Below, in pieces: positions 1 through 7,905 of a DNA stretch of 64,000 nt. Position numbers and translations under genes: made by a program. How positions within the stretch are numbered: position 1 is the first letter of the stretch; every line of letters starts with the position of its first letter. This DNA is from Sulfolobaceae archaeon (GTDB taxonomy: Archaea; Thermoproteota; Thermoprotei_A; Sulfolobales; Sulfolobaceae), in the NCBI GenBank assembly GCA_026627305.1, contig JAPNVD010000005.1:62001-126000 (forward strand), in the 5' to 3' direction. The notes beneath the pieces are model-generated. The model searched no databases and was not told where the DNA came from. It saw nothing but the letters and a program-made list of their open reading frames with translations.

Positions 1-797
1 GGGGATCATCTTATGCATTGTCTAAGCTAGCACTTTATTACTCCTCGCCATTTGTACTCACAGAGTTTAGGGTCGCAGTGGGAACAATATTTCTCATAAT
101 CCTCACAAGGAGCGTTAAGATAACTAGACATGAGATAATTTCAGGGATATTAAATATAGGGGCCTTTTTAATACTATTGAATTTAGGAATCGAGTTCTCA
201 CCCAACCCCTCTTTAGCCGCAGTTTTCGTATATACTGAACCAATATTTGCCTTAATACTCGCTAGGATTTTCTTAAACCAAAGAACCACTATACTTCAAA
301 CCTTTGGGATCGTTTTAGCATTCATTGGAGTAGTTATAGCCTCTGGTTTAGGAGGGTTCGGTTACGGTGATATTTTTGCTCTAATAGGGGGTTTCATATG
401 GGCAGTGGGGACAGTATACTTTAACATTCACTTAGCTGGAAGTGATCCCTTGAAGGAGAACGCAAGCATGAATTTAATATCAGCCATATTTGCCCTACCC
501 TTCATCTCATTACAACCTAGGCTAATCCTCAGCCTTATGGGTGTGTTTTACCTAGTGCTAGTAGCCTTGATTGCACAAGTGCTAGGCTTCTGGATATGGT
601 TTAGAACTGTGAAGTCTTTAGGTGCAGTTTTAGCTAGTAGCTTTGGATTACTAGTCCCCGCCTTCTCTTACCTCTTTACATTTCTCATATTAGATGAAAT
701 CCCAACATTGTTCCAGATAACAGGTTCTATAATAACACTAGTTGGAGTGTTCCTAACGTATGTAGAAAAAATAGTGAAAACTTCAAGAGCCCCTTAA
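1..797 (+). CDS. EamA/DMT-family transporter, 5' end cut by window edge
   Basis: A membrane permease of the drug/metabolite transporter superfamily (EamA type), which usually moves small metabolites or amino acids across the cytoplasmic membrane. The frame is open to the left edge (first full codon at base 3, reading GSSYALSKLALYYSSP), which matches the usual first-helix motif of EamA proteins, so the true start lies outside the window and the TTG at 18 is not the start. The visible part has about eight to nine hydrophobic segments and a second EamA repeat beginning near YGDIFALIGGFIWAVG. The end overlaps the convergent arnB gene by 15 bases. The family is clear; the substrate cannot be told. 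Confidence 0.85.
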   Translation, partial: GSSYALSKLALYYSSPFVLTEFRVAVGTIFLIILTRSVKITRHEIISGILNIGAFLILLNLGIEFSPNPSLAAVFVYTEPIFALILARIFLNQRTTILQTFGIVLAFIGVVIASGLGGFGYGDIFALIGGFIWAVGTVYFNIHLAGSDPLKENASMNLISAIFALPFISLQPRLILSLMGVFYLVLVALIAQVLGFWIWFRTVKSLGAVLASSFGLLVPAFSYLFTFLILDEIPTLFQITGSIITLVGVFLTYVEKIVKTSRAP

Positions 798-1946
798 CTT
801 TCTTGTAACCTCACTTGTAACCTCTTTTGAAAGCTTTCTGGTCTGCTCAACACTACTTCCAACCCTTCTGGTCTGATCTAAAGCATCTGCTAACCTCCTT
901 GTCGTCTCCATGAATTCAATTCTCCTAGTCTGCTGTGATATCTGTGTTAGCTGATTTAGAGTCCTTGTAGCCTCAACTAGGTTTTGGGCCTGGATATCGC
1001 TAGCGTATTTAGCCAATAACTCGTAATACCTGTATTCTAAAGTTACATCCTTATTTATGGAAGATAAGAAATCATTGTTATCAATTGCCTTACTCACACC
1101 TACCTTCTTTATTATCTCTTGGACTCTATCTTGAACTGGATCGACGTAGCTAACCTTAACGGTAAGTAGATCTGAGCTATAGTTTGGCGGTATTGTAACC
1201 TCGCCATAAATTCTAACAGCACCTTCAACCACACCTAAATTCACTGGGGGACCTTGATAGTTCAATAACTTAACAGGTGTTCCAGCCTCCGATATTATGT
1301 CAACCACTACGTTTTTAGCGCCTATCTCTGTAGCAACACTGCTGGGCAGTTTCTGTTCTATTTCAGTGGGATCTTGAAGATGGTAGAATATCCCACCAGA
1401 CTTATCCGCCAGAATCTTGAGGATCTCCTCTTTATAATCATCTCCTATCCCGAAAGCATAAATCTTTGTATTTGGTGGAATATCTAACTGTTCATATGCC
1501 TTCACTTCAATGATATCTGTGGGCATTCCATCTGTAAGGGCTAACATATATGCTGGCTCATTGTATTTCTTGACTATTTCAAATGCTTTAGAAAGAGTAG
1601 AGTAAAACGGTGTTGTTCCCTCAGCTATAATGTTGTCAACCACATTCTTATCGATAGAGGAAATATCTACATGTTCACTTAAGACTTTAACACCGCCTTG
1701 ACCTGAAAACGTAATTAATGTAACATAATTTCCTTGCGGTATCTTATTCAGAATTTCTCGAGTGCTCTTCTTAGCTAATTCTATCTTCATTCCCTTCATG
1801 GATCCACTAGTATCAAGTAAGATAATATAGTGAACATTTCTTGCTACAGCAACCTTTTCTGGGACCAGCAGCATTTTAAAATATCCCTTAACTTCTGTAT
1901 TAAATGACTTAGGGTGACTGAACTCTACTCTTACGCTAATGGTCAT
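783..1946 (-). CDS. arnB: ArnB-type von Willebrand A domain protein
   Basis: A cytosolic vWA protein that in Sulfolobus acidocaldarius works with ArnA to repress archaellum (motility) genes, the pair being controlled by phosphorylation. The vWA domain covers about residues 35-210 with a complete metal-ion site: D45-T-S-G-S49, a Thr at 111/112 and the Asp of LTDGMPTD (D139). A beta-rich region follows to about 300. The C-terminal 65 residues carry six T-R-x-[L/I/V] motifs with Thr at 327, 340, 349, 359, 369 and 381, possible phospho-threonine docking sites for the FHA domain of ArnA. It lies 6 bases downstream of arnA on the same strand, so the two are one transcript. Identity as ArnB is inferred from domain order and pairing with a Zn-ribbon FHA gene. 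Confidence 0.88.
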   Translation of the reverse strand: MTISVRVEFSHPKSFNTEVKGYFKMLLVPEKVAVARNVHYIILLDTSGSMKGMKIELAKKSTREILNKIPQGNYVTLITFSGQGGVKVLSEHVDISSIDKNVVDNIIAEGTTPFYSTLSKAFEIVKKYNEPAYMLALTDGMPTDIIEVKAYEQLDIPPNTKIYAFGIGDDYKEEILKILADKSGGIFYHLQDPTEIEQKLPSSVATEIGAKNVVVDIISEAGTPVKLLNYQGPPVNLGVVEGAVRIYGEVTIPPNYSSDLLTVKVSYVDPVQDRVQEIIKKVGVSKAIDNNDFLSSINKDVTLEYRYYELLAKYASDIQAQNLVEATRTLNQLTQISQQTRRIEFMETTRRLADALDQTRRVGSSVEQTRKLSKEVTSEVTRKLRGS

Positions 1947-1952
1947 TAAATT

Positions 1953-2564
1953 TCACTCCTTAACGAATTTAACAATAGTGCTATTCCCTAACTTGATCAC
2001 AGCATTGTTGTCTAATTTAGTCTTTGACTTTATCGGCTGAAATTGTTTCCCGTCGTATAGCCAAGTACCATTTGTGCTGTTTAAATCCTCTATGAACACT
2101 TCGTTATTTTCTAGACTTATTAAGGCGTGCTTTCTTGATATAGCGGGGTCAGGAATTACTATTACGTTCTCAGGACTCCTACCTATAGAAATGTTGGGAA
2201 ACGTTTCGAAATCTAGAGGAAGCTTAGTCTTTATTAATGATTCCACGGGAGAAGCTATGAAGATGATGTAATACCTATTAGAGACTGAAACAGGTTGTTG
2301 AGGTACAACCACTTGTTGAGCGTTCTGCTCAGGTTGCTTAGGGGCACTCTGCTCTGGTGTAGACTGCTGTTGAGGTAAACTCTGCTCAGGTTGCTGAGAC
2401 TGCTCCTGTACCTGTTGTGCAATTGCTGAAGTATTAGATTGCTGTTGAGCAGAGACAGATTCAGGCTGAGGACTAACTTGCTCAGGCCTCTTCGCACCGC
2501 AGTTAGTGCAATAAAGTACATTATCGTCATTCTCAGTCCCGCAAACAGGACATTTCCATGGCAT
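1953..2564 (-). CDS. arnA: ArnA-type zinc-ribbon FHA domain protein
   Basis: The phospho-threonine reader of the archaellum repression module. An N-terminal zinc ribbon has C5-x2-C8 and C19-x2-C22. Residues 28-95 are a low-complexity linker very rich in Gln, Ser and Pro. The C-terminal FHA domain (about 105-203) has the family's phosphopeptide-binding signature: G128-R-S130, S143-R-K-H146 and N162-S-T-N-G166. The start ATG lies about 29 bases from a TATA element centred near 2593, so the mRNA should be leaderless. First gene of the arnA-arnB transcript and divergent from a second vWA gene. The role is taken from the S. acidocaldarius homologues; binding partners here are inferred. Confidence 0.9.
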   Translation of the reverse strand: MPWKCPVCGTENDDNVLYCTNCGAKRPEQVSPQPESVSAQQQSNTSAIAQQVQEQSQQPEQSLPQQQSTPEQSAPKQPEQNAQQVVVPQQPVSVSNRYYIIFIASPVESLIKTKLPLDFETFPNISIGRSPENVIVIPDPAISRKHALISLENNEVFIEDLNSTNGTWLYDGKQFQPIKSKTKLDNNAVIKLGNSTIVKFVKE

Positions 2565-2586
2565 AGTTTGTATTATGGATTCCCTA

Positions 2587-2600
2587 CTCTTAAATATTGC
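2587..2600. promoter_or_regulatory. Shared TATA element between arnA and the second vWA gene
   Basis: The only TATA-like run in the 62-base divergent gap is TCTTAAATATTGC. It reads CTTAAATATT on the plus strand and AATATTTAAG on the minus strand. Its centre (about 2593) is 29 bases from the arnA ATG and 33 bases from the vWA ATG at 2627, giving leaderless or nearly leaderless mRNAs on both sides. Confidence 0.5.
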
Positions 2601-2626
2601 TCAAATAATATACTTCATGTATACAC

Positions 2627-3664
2627 ATGACAGTTAACGTTTCAGTTAAATTAACCCACACCTACGGTAACACAAATAAAAAGACCGAAGTAGGAGCTGT
2701 AGTCTTTATAAATCCTGAGACGAAATCAGCTATTACTGGTGTTAACTACTTTATAGTCATCGATAACAGCCCCTCAATGATGAAAGATGGAAAAATCGAA
2801 AAGGCTATAGATGGTGCTAGGCAACTAATTGGTTCAATACCACCTAACAATTACGTTATGGTAGCTACGTTCGCTAATGATCTAAAAATAGTGTACCAGG
2901 GGAATTCAGGAAATGACATCAATGTCGATATAAAGGAACATGGATATACCACGAACCTCTATAAGGCTATGAACGAGATCGTTAAACTAGCGGAACTGAG
3001 CAATAAGCCCACTATAGCTTTTTTGATAACAGATGGTGAACCGACTGACAAGAGAAACCCTAAGGATTACGAGAAGTTAAAGAACGTGAAAAACCTAAAA
3101 ATAATAACTATAGGCGTAGGGAAGAAGTATAATGAGAGGATTCTAGGAAAGATAGCTTCTAAGTTTAACGGGGTAATGTATAACGTGAGCCAAATAGAGG
3201 AGGTAAAGAAGATATTTTCAGAATATGCTGTCAAGGAAGCTGGAGGTTATAACGCTGAACTCGAAACCCCTAAGGAGTTCATACCATTAAATTTCAACCT
3301 CCCAATAACTATTCCAGTAGTGGATAAGAGCTATGCGATTTATGGTCTAATTGAAGTACCGCCAGGAAAAGATCCCTTCATATCCCAGTTCAAACTGGTG
3401 TATGACGACCCTGAAGTTAATGATAGGATAGCCAAAGTGGTGAACATAAGGATAGAGAGGAGTAATAACGAGAACCTAATCAAGGAGACAATAGATTCCA
3501 AGCTCATGGACTTGGTAAACTACTATAGGCTATTGAATGAAATATTGGATTCTGAGATATCAGGCAAGGAACCAACTAAGAAGCTAGAAATTATAGGTCA
3601 AAAAGGGAAAGACTCCAAGGAAGTTATATCTGAAGTCACTAGGAAGTTGAGGAATGAGGCTTAA
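2627..3664 (+). CDS. Second vWA domain protein of the arn cluster
   Basis: A cytosolic vWA protein, paralogous to ArnB. The metal-ion site is kept (D46-N-S-P-S50, and the Asp of FLITDGEPTD). The C terminus SKEVISEVTRKLR differs by only one residue from the ArnB tail SKEVTSEVTRKLR, although the preceding linkers have diverged, so this tail is probably a conserved docking motif, plausibly for the FHA domain of ArnA after phosphorylation. It lacks the upstream series of Thr-Arg motifs seen in ArnB. Start ATG fits a TATA box about 33 bases upstream. Its end overlaps trm10 by 11 bases, so both are translated from one mRNA. It could act as a competitor or alternative partner in the ArnA-ArnB network; that is inference. 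Confidence 0.85.
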   Translation: MTVNVSVKLTHTYGNTNKKTEVGAVVFINPETKSAITGVNYFIVIDNSPSMMKDGKIEKAIDGARQLIGSIPPNNYVMVATFANDLKIVYQGNSGNDINVDIKEHGYTTNLYKAMNEIVKLAELSNKPTIAFLITDGEPTDKRNPKDYEKLKNVKNLKIITIGVGKKYNERILGKIASKFNGVMYNVSQIEEVKKIFSEYAVKEAGGYNAELETPKEFIPLNFNLPITIPVVDKSYAIYGLIEVPPGKDPFISQFKLVYDDPEVNDRIAKVVNIRIERSNNENLIKETIDSKLMDLVNYYRLLNEILDSEISGKEPTKKLEIIGQKGKDSKEVISEVTRKLRNEA

Positions 3665-4583
3665 GGAAATACTCTGCAGGGAACTGAAGGAGAGAGGTAT
3701 AACAGAAATCTTTGTTGGCAACTTAAAGAAGAAGTATGGTAAAAGTTACATGCAGACCCTAGCAGTAAAGATGCTTATAGAAGGTTTAACAGTTGTGAAA
3801 AGTACCGTTAAAGGAAAGAAGATCGGTGAAGAGTGTGGTATTGAGCTTTATGCTAAGGGTGATGAAAAAGTTGTAAGTTATACAGTTGAGAGGAGTAATA
3901 AAGGACTTATAGAGCTAGACCCTCCTAAATATCCGTTTTTCTTGATAGACTTTAGCTTATGGGATAGAATGCTTGAAGACGAAAAGAAATCTTTACTCTT
4001 ACAGTTTATTCTATCCTTAAACGTTATACGCAGTTATCTGTGGGATAAAAACCTTGGGATTTATAATGCACCCGACGATTTTTTCAAAATGTTTAACTCG
4101 TTCCAAAGGGGATTAAAACATTCCTTAACTATAGTCAACAAATTGGAATTTTCAGGGGTAAAGGCAATAGTGCTTAATCCTTATGGCAATATAGATGCAA
4201 ACGAACAGCTGTTGAAGGAATCAGAAGTCTTTATTCTAGGTGGCGTAGTAGATAAGGGGAGGAGGATAAGGGAGGCTACCACAGAACTCTCTAAAATCTC
4301 TGGATACTACGACTTACCTCAAGTTAGGATAGCACTTAAGGGCTCTATTGTAGGAGTGCCAGATAGGTTGAATTCTATCATAGAGATAATCATGAAGGTA
4401 AGGGAAGATTGTTCAAGTTTAGAGGAGGCAATAATTTCGTCCCAGTCAAATGCTGATAAATTAAGGAGGATTTACTATGAGATCTCAAGAGGAAATAGAG
4501 ATGTTGAAGGACTAGTGAACTGGTTAAGAGCAAAAAACCTGTTGAGTAAGCTGAGTAAAAACTTTCAGTCAAACTCCTCTTGA
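3654..4583 (+). CDS. trm10: Archaeal Trm10, tRNA position-9 N1-purine methyltransferase
   Basis: A SPOUT-class enzyme that uses S-adenosylmethionine to methylate N1 of the purine at tRNA position 9; the characterised S. acidocaldarius homologue makes m1A9. The N-terminal 85 residues form a basic RNA-binding region. The SPOUT domain (about 90-275) shows FLIDFSLWDRM (96-106), then the cofactor knot segments VLNPYGNIDAN (173-183), FILGGVVDKGRR (193-204) and ALKGSIVGVPDRLN (227-240), all matching the Trm10 pattern. Length 309 residues is normal for archaeal Trm10. Translationally coupled to the vWA gene upstream by an 11-base overlap; it overlaps the convergent gene at 4565-4882 by 19 bases. I found no specific reason from sequence to link it functionally to the arn genes. 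Confidence 0.88.
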   Translation: MRLKEILCRELKERGITEIFVGNLKKKYGKSYMQTLAVKMLIEGLTVVKSTVKGKKIGEECGIELYAKGDEKVVSYTVERSNKGLIELDPPKYPFFLIDFSLWDRMLEDEKKSLLLQFILSLNVIRSYLWDKNLGIYNAPDDFFKMFNSFQRGLKHSLTIVNKLEFSGVKAIVLNPYGNIDANEQLLKESEVFILGGVVDKGRRIREATTELSKISGYYDLPQVRIALKGSIVGVPDRLNSIIEIIMKVREDCSSLEEAIISSQSNADKLRRIYYEISRGNRDVEGLVNWLRAKNLLSKLSKNFQSNSS

Positions 4584-4882
4584 ATCTTTGTCTTACCTTC
4601 AATAAGCCTCATTGGGAAAGGTGGCTTATTCACCTCTTCAACGCTAACTCCTAACTTCTTTATCTCCTCAATTGCCTTCTTAAGGTCATCCTCATGGGTT
4701 GCATATTTCACCATATCTCTAAGCTTCATCAAGTTTGAATCGTTTGTCCTAAACTTTTCAGCACTGATTGAAGTCCAGTTATTCCCATTTTTGTATATAA
4801 AAACAACATCCTGAAAATATCCAGGTACTACATGAGCTACTCCAGCAATATAGTAATCACCTATTTTGTAAATCCTCGCCAT
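4565..4882 (-). CDS. Hypothetical protein, 105 aa
   Basis: Not recognised. A small soluble protein with a beta-rich N-terminal half (MARIYKIGDYYIAGVAHVV...) and a helical, charged C-terminal half containing DDLKKAIEEIKKLGV. No Cys motif, signal peptide or membrane segment. Start ATG fits a TATA element in the 43-base gap shared with the divergent CoA-transferase gene, with a leaderless mRNA expected. The 3' end overlaps trm10 by 19 bases on the other strand, which is common in this window. It is probably a real, lineage-specific gene. Confidence 0.65.
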   Translation of the reverse strand: MARIYKIGDYYIAGVAHVVPGYFQDVVFIYKNGNNWTSISAEKFRTNDSNLMKLRDMVKYATHEDDLKKAIEEIKKLGVSVEEVNKPPFPMRLIEGKTKIQEEFD

Positions 4883-4898
4883 AGTCCTCTAAACATTC

Positions 4899-4913
4899 TT
4901 ATATTTAAATAAC
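4899..4913. promoter_or_regulatory. Shared palindromic TATA element, 4882/4926 gene pair
   Basis: The 43-base divergent gap holds one near-palindromic element, TTATATTTAAATAAC, centred near 4906. It lies about 20-24 bases from the plus-strand ATG at 4926 and 24-26 bases from the minus-strand ATG at 4882. One TBP site could serve both leaderless genes. Confidence 0.45.
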
Positions 4914-4925
4914 CTAATTAAAATT

Positions 4926-5651
4926 ATGCAAGTAGATTATATGATAAAAGCTATTGCTGAATCCTTACTTAATGATAGAGAGATAGTGTTCATCGGTTTA
5001 AACTCCTTTATACCTTACATTGCGTCATTTATGGCTAGGGATTTTTACAAGAAGAAAATTAGGATAACTGGAGTCTTTGAAACCGATAACCCAGAACCTC
5101 TCATCCTATCACCATCCACTGGAAATCCAAATATTGCTGAAAAGGGTCCAATATTTACAACGTATGAAGCCTTTGATCTAGCACAAAAGGGTAAGCTTGA
5201 TGTAATGTTCTTAGGACCTGCACAGATAGACGATAAGGGAAATGTTAATATATCCGTTATAGGCAGTTACGATAAACCTAAGGTTAGGTTACCAGGAGGA
5301 GCTGCCACGGCTTTTCTAGTCCCTCTGGTCAAAAGGGATATATTCTGGAGCGTAAAGCACAGCAAAAGAGTTGCAGTAAAGAGGGTAGATTTCATAACAG
5401 GGAGCTTCGCTAATTCTAATAACGAGGCTTATTTCGTAACGAACTTAGGGGTTATGAAATACTCAAGAGAAGAGAGGTGTTGGATAACAATAGCAGTTTA
5501 CGAAAACACTAGCTTCGACGATATAGCCCTCAATTCAGACTTCTGTGTAAAGCCTAGCGAAAAAGTGGACATCATTAAGCTCAATGAGGAGGAGAGAAAG
5601 TTTATAGATAGGTTAGATCCCTATTCCCTTAGAAGTTCTCTAGAAAGTTAG
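4926..5651 (+). CDS. CoA-transferase family I, beta-type subunit
   Basis: Subunit B of a glutaconate CoA-transferase/IpdAB-like enzyme of the family I CoA-transferase fold, which moves CoA between acids or, in IpdAB, hydrolyses a ring-opened acyl-CoA. Family features are FIGLNSFIPYIASFMARDFY near the N terminus, the segment GPAQIDDKGNVNISVIG (about 100-116) and RLPGGAATAF (about 122-131). The length (241) is usual. Its likely partner, the A subunit, is the next gene but on the opposite strand and convergent, overlapping by 23 bases. The segment where transferases carry the catalytic Glu reads GVFETDNPEPLILSPSTG, so activity type cannot be settled by eye. Cytosolic heteromer expected. Confidence 0.8.
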   Translation: MQVDYMIKAIAESLLNDREIVFIGLNSFIPYIASFMARDFYKKKIRITGVFETDNPEPLILSPSTGNPNIAEKGPIFTTYEAFDLAQKGKLDVMFLGPAQIDDKGNVNISVIGSYDKPKVRLPGGAATAFLVPLVKRDIFWSVKHSKRVAVKRVDFITGSFANSNNEAYFVTNLGVMKYSREERCWITIAVYENTSFDDIALNSDFCVKPSEKVDIIKLNEEERKFIDRLDPYSLRSSLES

Positions 5652-6384
5652 CTATAGCCTCATAGTCAGGATCATATAGCCCATACATACCTGTTGGTTC
5701 AGCTCCCCTAGGTGCGTGAACTACTGCTGTAACATAAATGCCGTTAATTGTAGGTCTCCTGCCATAAAAGTAGCTTTTATCAACTATCTCCTCAGCTGTT
5801 ATTATAACCTTTTTAGCAGCCCTAGCCTTAAACTCGTCTTCATATAGAGGACCTAGAATCTCTGCGTTACCCTCCTCATCAGCCTTATGTACATGAATTA
5901 TAGCCACATCTGGGTTAATTGCCTTAACTAAAACGATTTCATCTCCATTAAACGGATCTTGAATTACCTTCCAAGTTCCATATCTTTCATGTAATTTAAC
6001 CAGATCAGAGCCTAAAACTCCTCTAACTGGGATAAACGGTACCCCCATAGCCCCTGCCCTGATCCCTGCCATAAAAGCACCACAGGTATCTTCTAACAAC
6101 TCCACTTCTTTACTTTCTATCTTCTTTCTAAAATATGGGGGTATTCCAAACCATTCTAGCGTAGACATCGCAACTCTGACCTTTTTAACTATTCCATGCC
6201 TCAAAAGGACTTCAAGCCCAAACCCAGGCTCCCTATCAACGAAATATAGATCCTTTTTATTGGACTTAACCAACTCATAAATGAATGCCATAGGATTTCT
6301 ATAAATCGAGATCCCACTGATCGTAATCATATCGCCATCATTTATCAACTCTATTGCGTCTCTCATGCTAAATATTTTGCTCAC
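5629..6384 (-). CDS. CoA-transferase family I, alpha-type subunit
   Basis: Subunit A of a GctA/IpdA-like CoA-transferase. The sequence FMAGIRAGAMGVPFIPVRG followed by VLGSDL (about 111-135) is the conserved glycine-rich core of this subunit, and DVAIIHVHKADEEGNAEILG (about 174-193) is the matching second core segment. The length (251) is normal. It should pair with the product of the convergent gene at 4926-5651. Family knowledge places such enzymes in dicarboxylate or steroid/aromatic acid breakdown; the substrate here is unknown. Start ATG at 6384 precedes SKIFSMRDAIELINDGDMI, the expected N terminus. It has its own promoter region upstream (6385-6448), so subunit balance must be set by two separate promoters. 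Confidence 0.82.
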   Translation of the reverse strand: MSKIFSMRDAIELINDGDMITISGISIYRNPMAFIYELVKSNKKDLYFVDREPGFGLEVLLRHGIVKKVRVAMSTLEWFGIPPYFRKKIESKEVELLEDTCGAFMAGIRAGAMGVPFIPVRGVLGSDLVKLHERYGTWKVIQDPFNGDEIVLVKAINPDVAIIHVHKADEEGNAEILGPLYEDEFKARAAKKVIITAEEIVDKSYFYGRRPTINGIYVTAVVHAPRGAEPTGMYGLYDPDYEAIANFLENF

Positions 6385-6448
6385 AAGTTATTTTACGTTA
6401 GGGGGATAAATAAAGTAATGAGATCAAATAGTCGAAATGCATCCAATT

Positions 6449-7093
6449 CTATCCCTTTATTGCCCTCTTCCTACCCTCGATTATCCAGAACTTCCTCTTC
6501 TCCCTAATAGTATTTACCGCAAATTTATAAGAGAGCACTTTCACAGCCTCTACAGGGTTCACTCCTCCCAAACTCTTATCCTTTATTACCAGGATTGCTT
6601 TCCCGTTATGTTTTAACACCCTTTCAGCTTCCTCAACTATAAGGAAGTCTAGAATGTCAAAAATTAGCACAAAATCAAAAGAGCTGTCCCTAAAAGGAAA
6701 AGGTACTAAAGAGATAACATCATCGTTACCTAGCAGAGAAGTACCTATCATTACGCCGTTATCTACAATTTCTCCACCTATTTGTAGAACCTTACCCGAA
6801 ATCTTTCCATTTAACTCCAATTGATATACCTGCTCTGCTGAAGGAATAAACGTTTTTACGTTATCTTTAACCACGACTAGTTTACAGATGTTTGAGAACA
6901 GCCTAACCTCTCCATCCAATAGAAAATCATCAGCTATTAAAACATCACAGCCGTTATTTATGGAGAATGTGAAAACTTTTAATGAATTATAGGGAGAAGA
7001 TATTTCCTTTCCATCCACTATAACCTTAATTACGTTTTTCAAACCCTTGCCTTCTAACGCTATGAACCTTACTTCACTACTACTGTGTTGCAT
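6449..7093 (-). CDS. Class I methyltransferase-like protein, divergent
   Basis: The C-terminal half looks like the end of a Rossmann-type SAM-dependent methyltransferase: SLVPFPFRDSSFDFVLIFDI followed by AERVLKHNGKAILVIKD, equivalent to motifs post-I to III. The N-terminal SAM loop is weak (KVLQIGGEIVDNGVMIGTSL at about 100-119 replaces the usual E/DxGxGxG), so cofactor binding is doubtful. The gene overlaps the DsbA-like gene by 14 bases and is cotranscribed with it. The substrate is unknown. It could be a non-catalytic relative. Confidence 0.65.
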   Translation of the reverse strand: MQHSSSEVRFIALEGKGLKNVIKVIVDGKEISSPYNSLKVFTFSINNGCDVLIADDFLLDGEVRLFSNICKLVVVKDNVKTFIPSAEQVYQLELNGKISGKVLQIGGEIVDNGVMIGTSLLGNDDVISLVPFPFRDSSFDFVLIFDILDFLIVEEAERVLKHNGKAILVIKDKSLGGVNPVEAVKVLSYKFAVNTIREKRKFWIIEGRKRAIKG

Positions 7094-7760
7094 ATGCCTC
7101 CCAATAAGCTTTCAACTGAACCCTTCTAGGCTCACCATATTTTATTAAGTCTTCAAAGAGGGTAACCAGGAAGTCCTCTGATTGAACACCCCTGATCAAC
7201 CAATAATCGTTAACCAGGATCGCTGGAACTCCTCTTATGCCCTTAGCTTTGGCATCAGCCTCATCTTCCTCTACAGCTAACCTAGCCTTTTTTGACTTAA
7301 AGTCTCTCTTAAACCTATCCAAATCGAGCCCTGCCTCTTTAGCTATTTCTATTAGTACGTTATCATCAGCTATGTTTTCCCCTTCTTTAAAGAACTTATC
7401 CTGAGCTATATCGAAATATCTCCAATGTGCTTCGCTTCCCCCTTGAAATTCTGCTGCTTTGCAAGCCATTTGGGGTGGTAAAGACCAGACGTATGTTATC
7501 TTTCCTTTACCTATTACAGCTTTTGGATCATAATCTGGATAAAACCTTTTTAAAATAGAAAATTCCTCCTCGAAGATATGTCTAGCCTCTTCTTCAGTGG
7601 GCGCTATCTCCCTAAGTTCCTCAATGGATGGCAATAACATGAAAGCCTTATGGATTATATCTATTTCTCCTTTGAAGTCTTTTATTGCCTTTTGTAGTCT
7701 CTTTGACATAACATAACAGAAGGGACATAATACATCGTGATAGAATACTAGGGTTATCAT
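7080..7760 (-). CDS. DsbA/FrnE-family thiol-disulfide oxidoreductase
   Basis: A thioredoxin-fold protein of the DsbA family (FrnE-like), expected to be cytosolic because there is no signal peptide. The active site C12-P-F-C15 follows the first strand (VFYHDVLCPFCY), a helical insertion covers about 60-160, and the cis-Pro loop is RGVPAILVNDYWLIRGVQ near 182-199. The length (226) fits the family. First gene of a two-gene transcript with the methyltransferase-like protein. The family covers disulfide isomerases and some CoA-linked isomerases (HCCA isomerase-like), so the reaction is open, but the intact CxxC favours redox work. Confidence 0.85.
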   Translation of the reverse strand: MITLVFYHDVLCPFCYVMSKRLQKAIKDFKGEIDIIHKAFMLLPSIEELREIAPTEEEARHIFEEEFSILKRFYPDYDPKAVIGKGKITYVWSLPPQMACKAAEFQGGSEAHWRYFDIAQDKFFKEGENIADDNVLIEIAKEAGLDLDRFKRDFKSKKARLAVEEDEADAKAKGIRGVPAILVNDYWLIRGVQSEDFLVTLFEDLIKYGEPRRVQLKAYWEAYATQ

Positions 7761-7905
7761 TTTTGACTACCTTATTCCATTAGCCAACTAAATTTTATAT
7801 TTTGTTTCATAACCTATAACGATAAAAAAATTTAAAGAACTGATGTTTATAAAACCATTAAATAAACCCAACATTTTTATCCTCTAAGAACAATTATAGT
7901 TTGCC

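Noticed and set aside
2255-2530. Open frame of 91 codons inside arnA on the same strand
   Set aside because: Shadow frame over the Gln-rich linker of arnA; its Leu/Ser-rich product results from the repetitive CAG/CAA codons.
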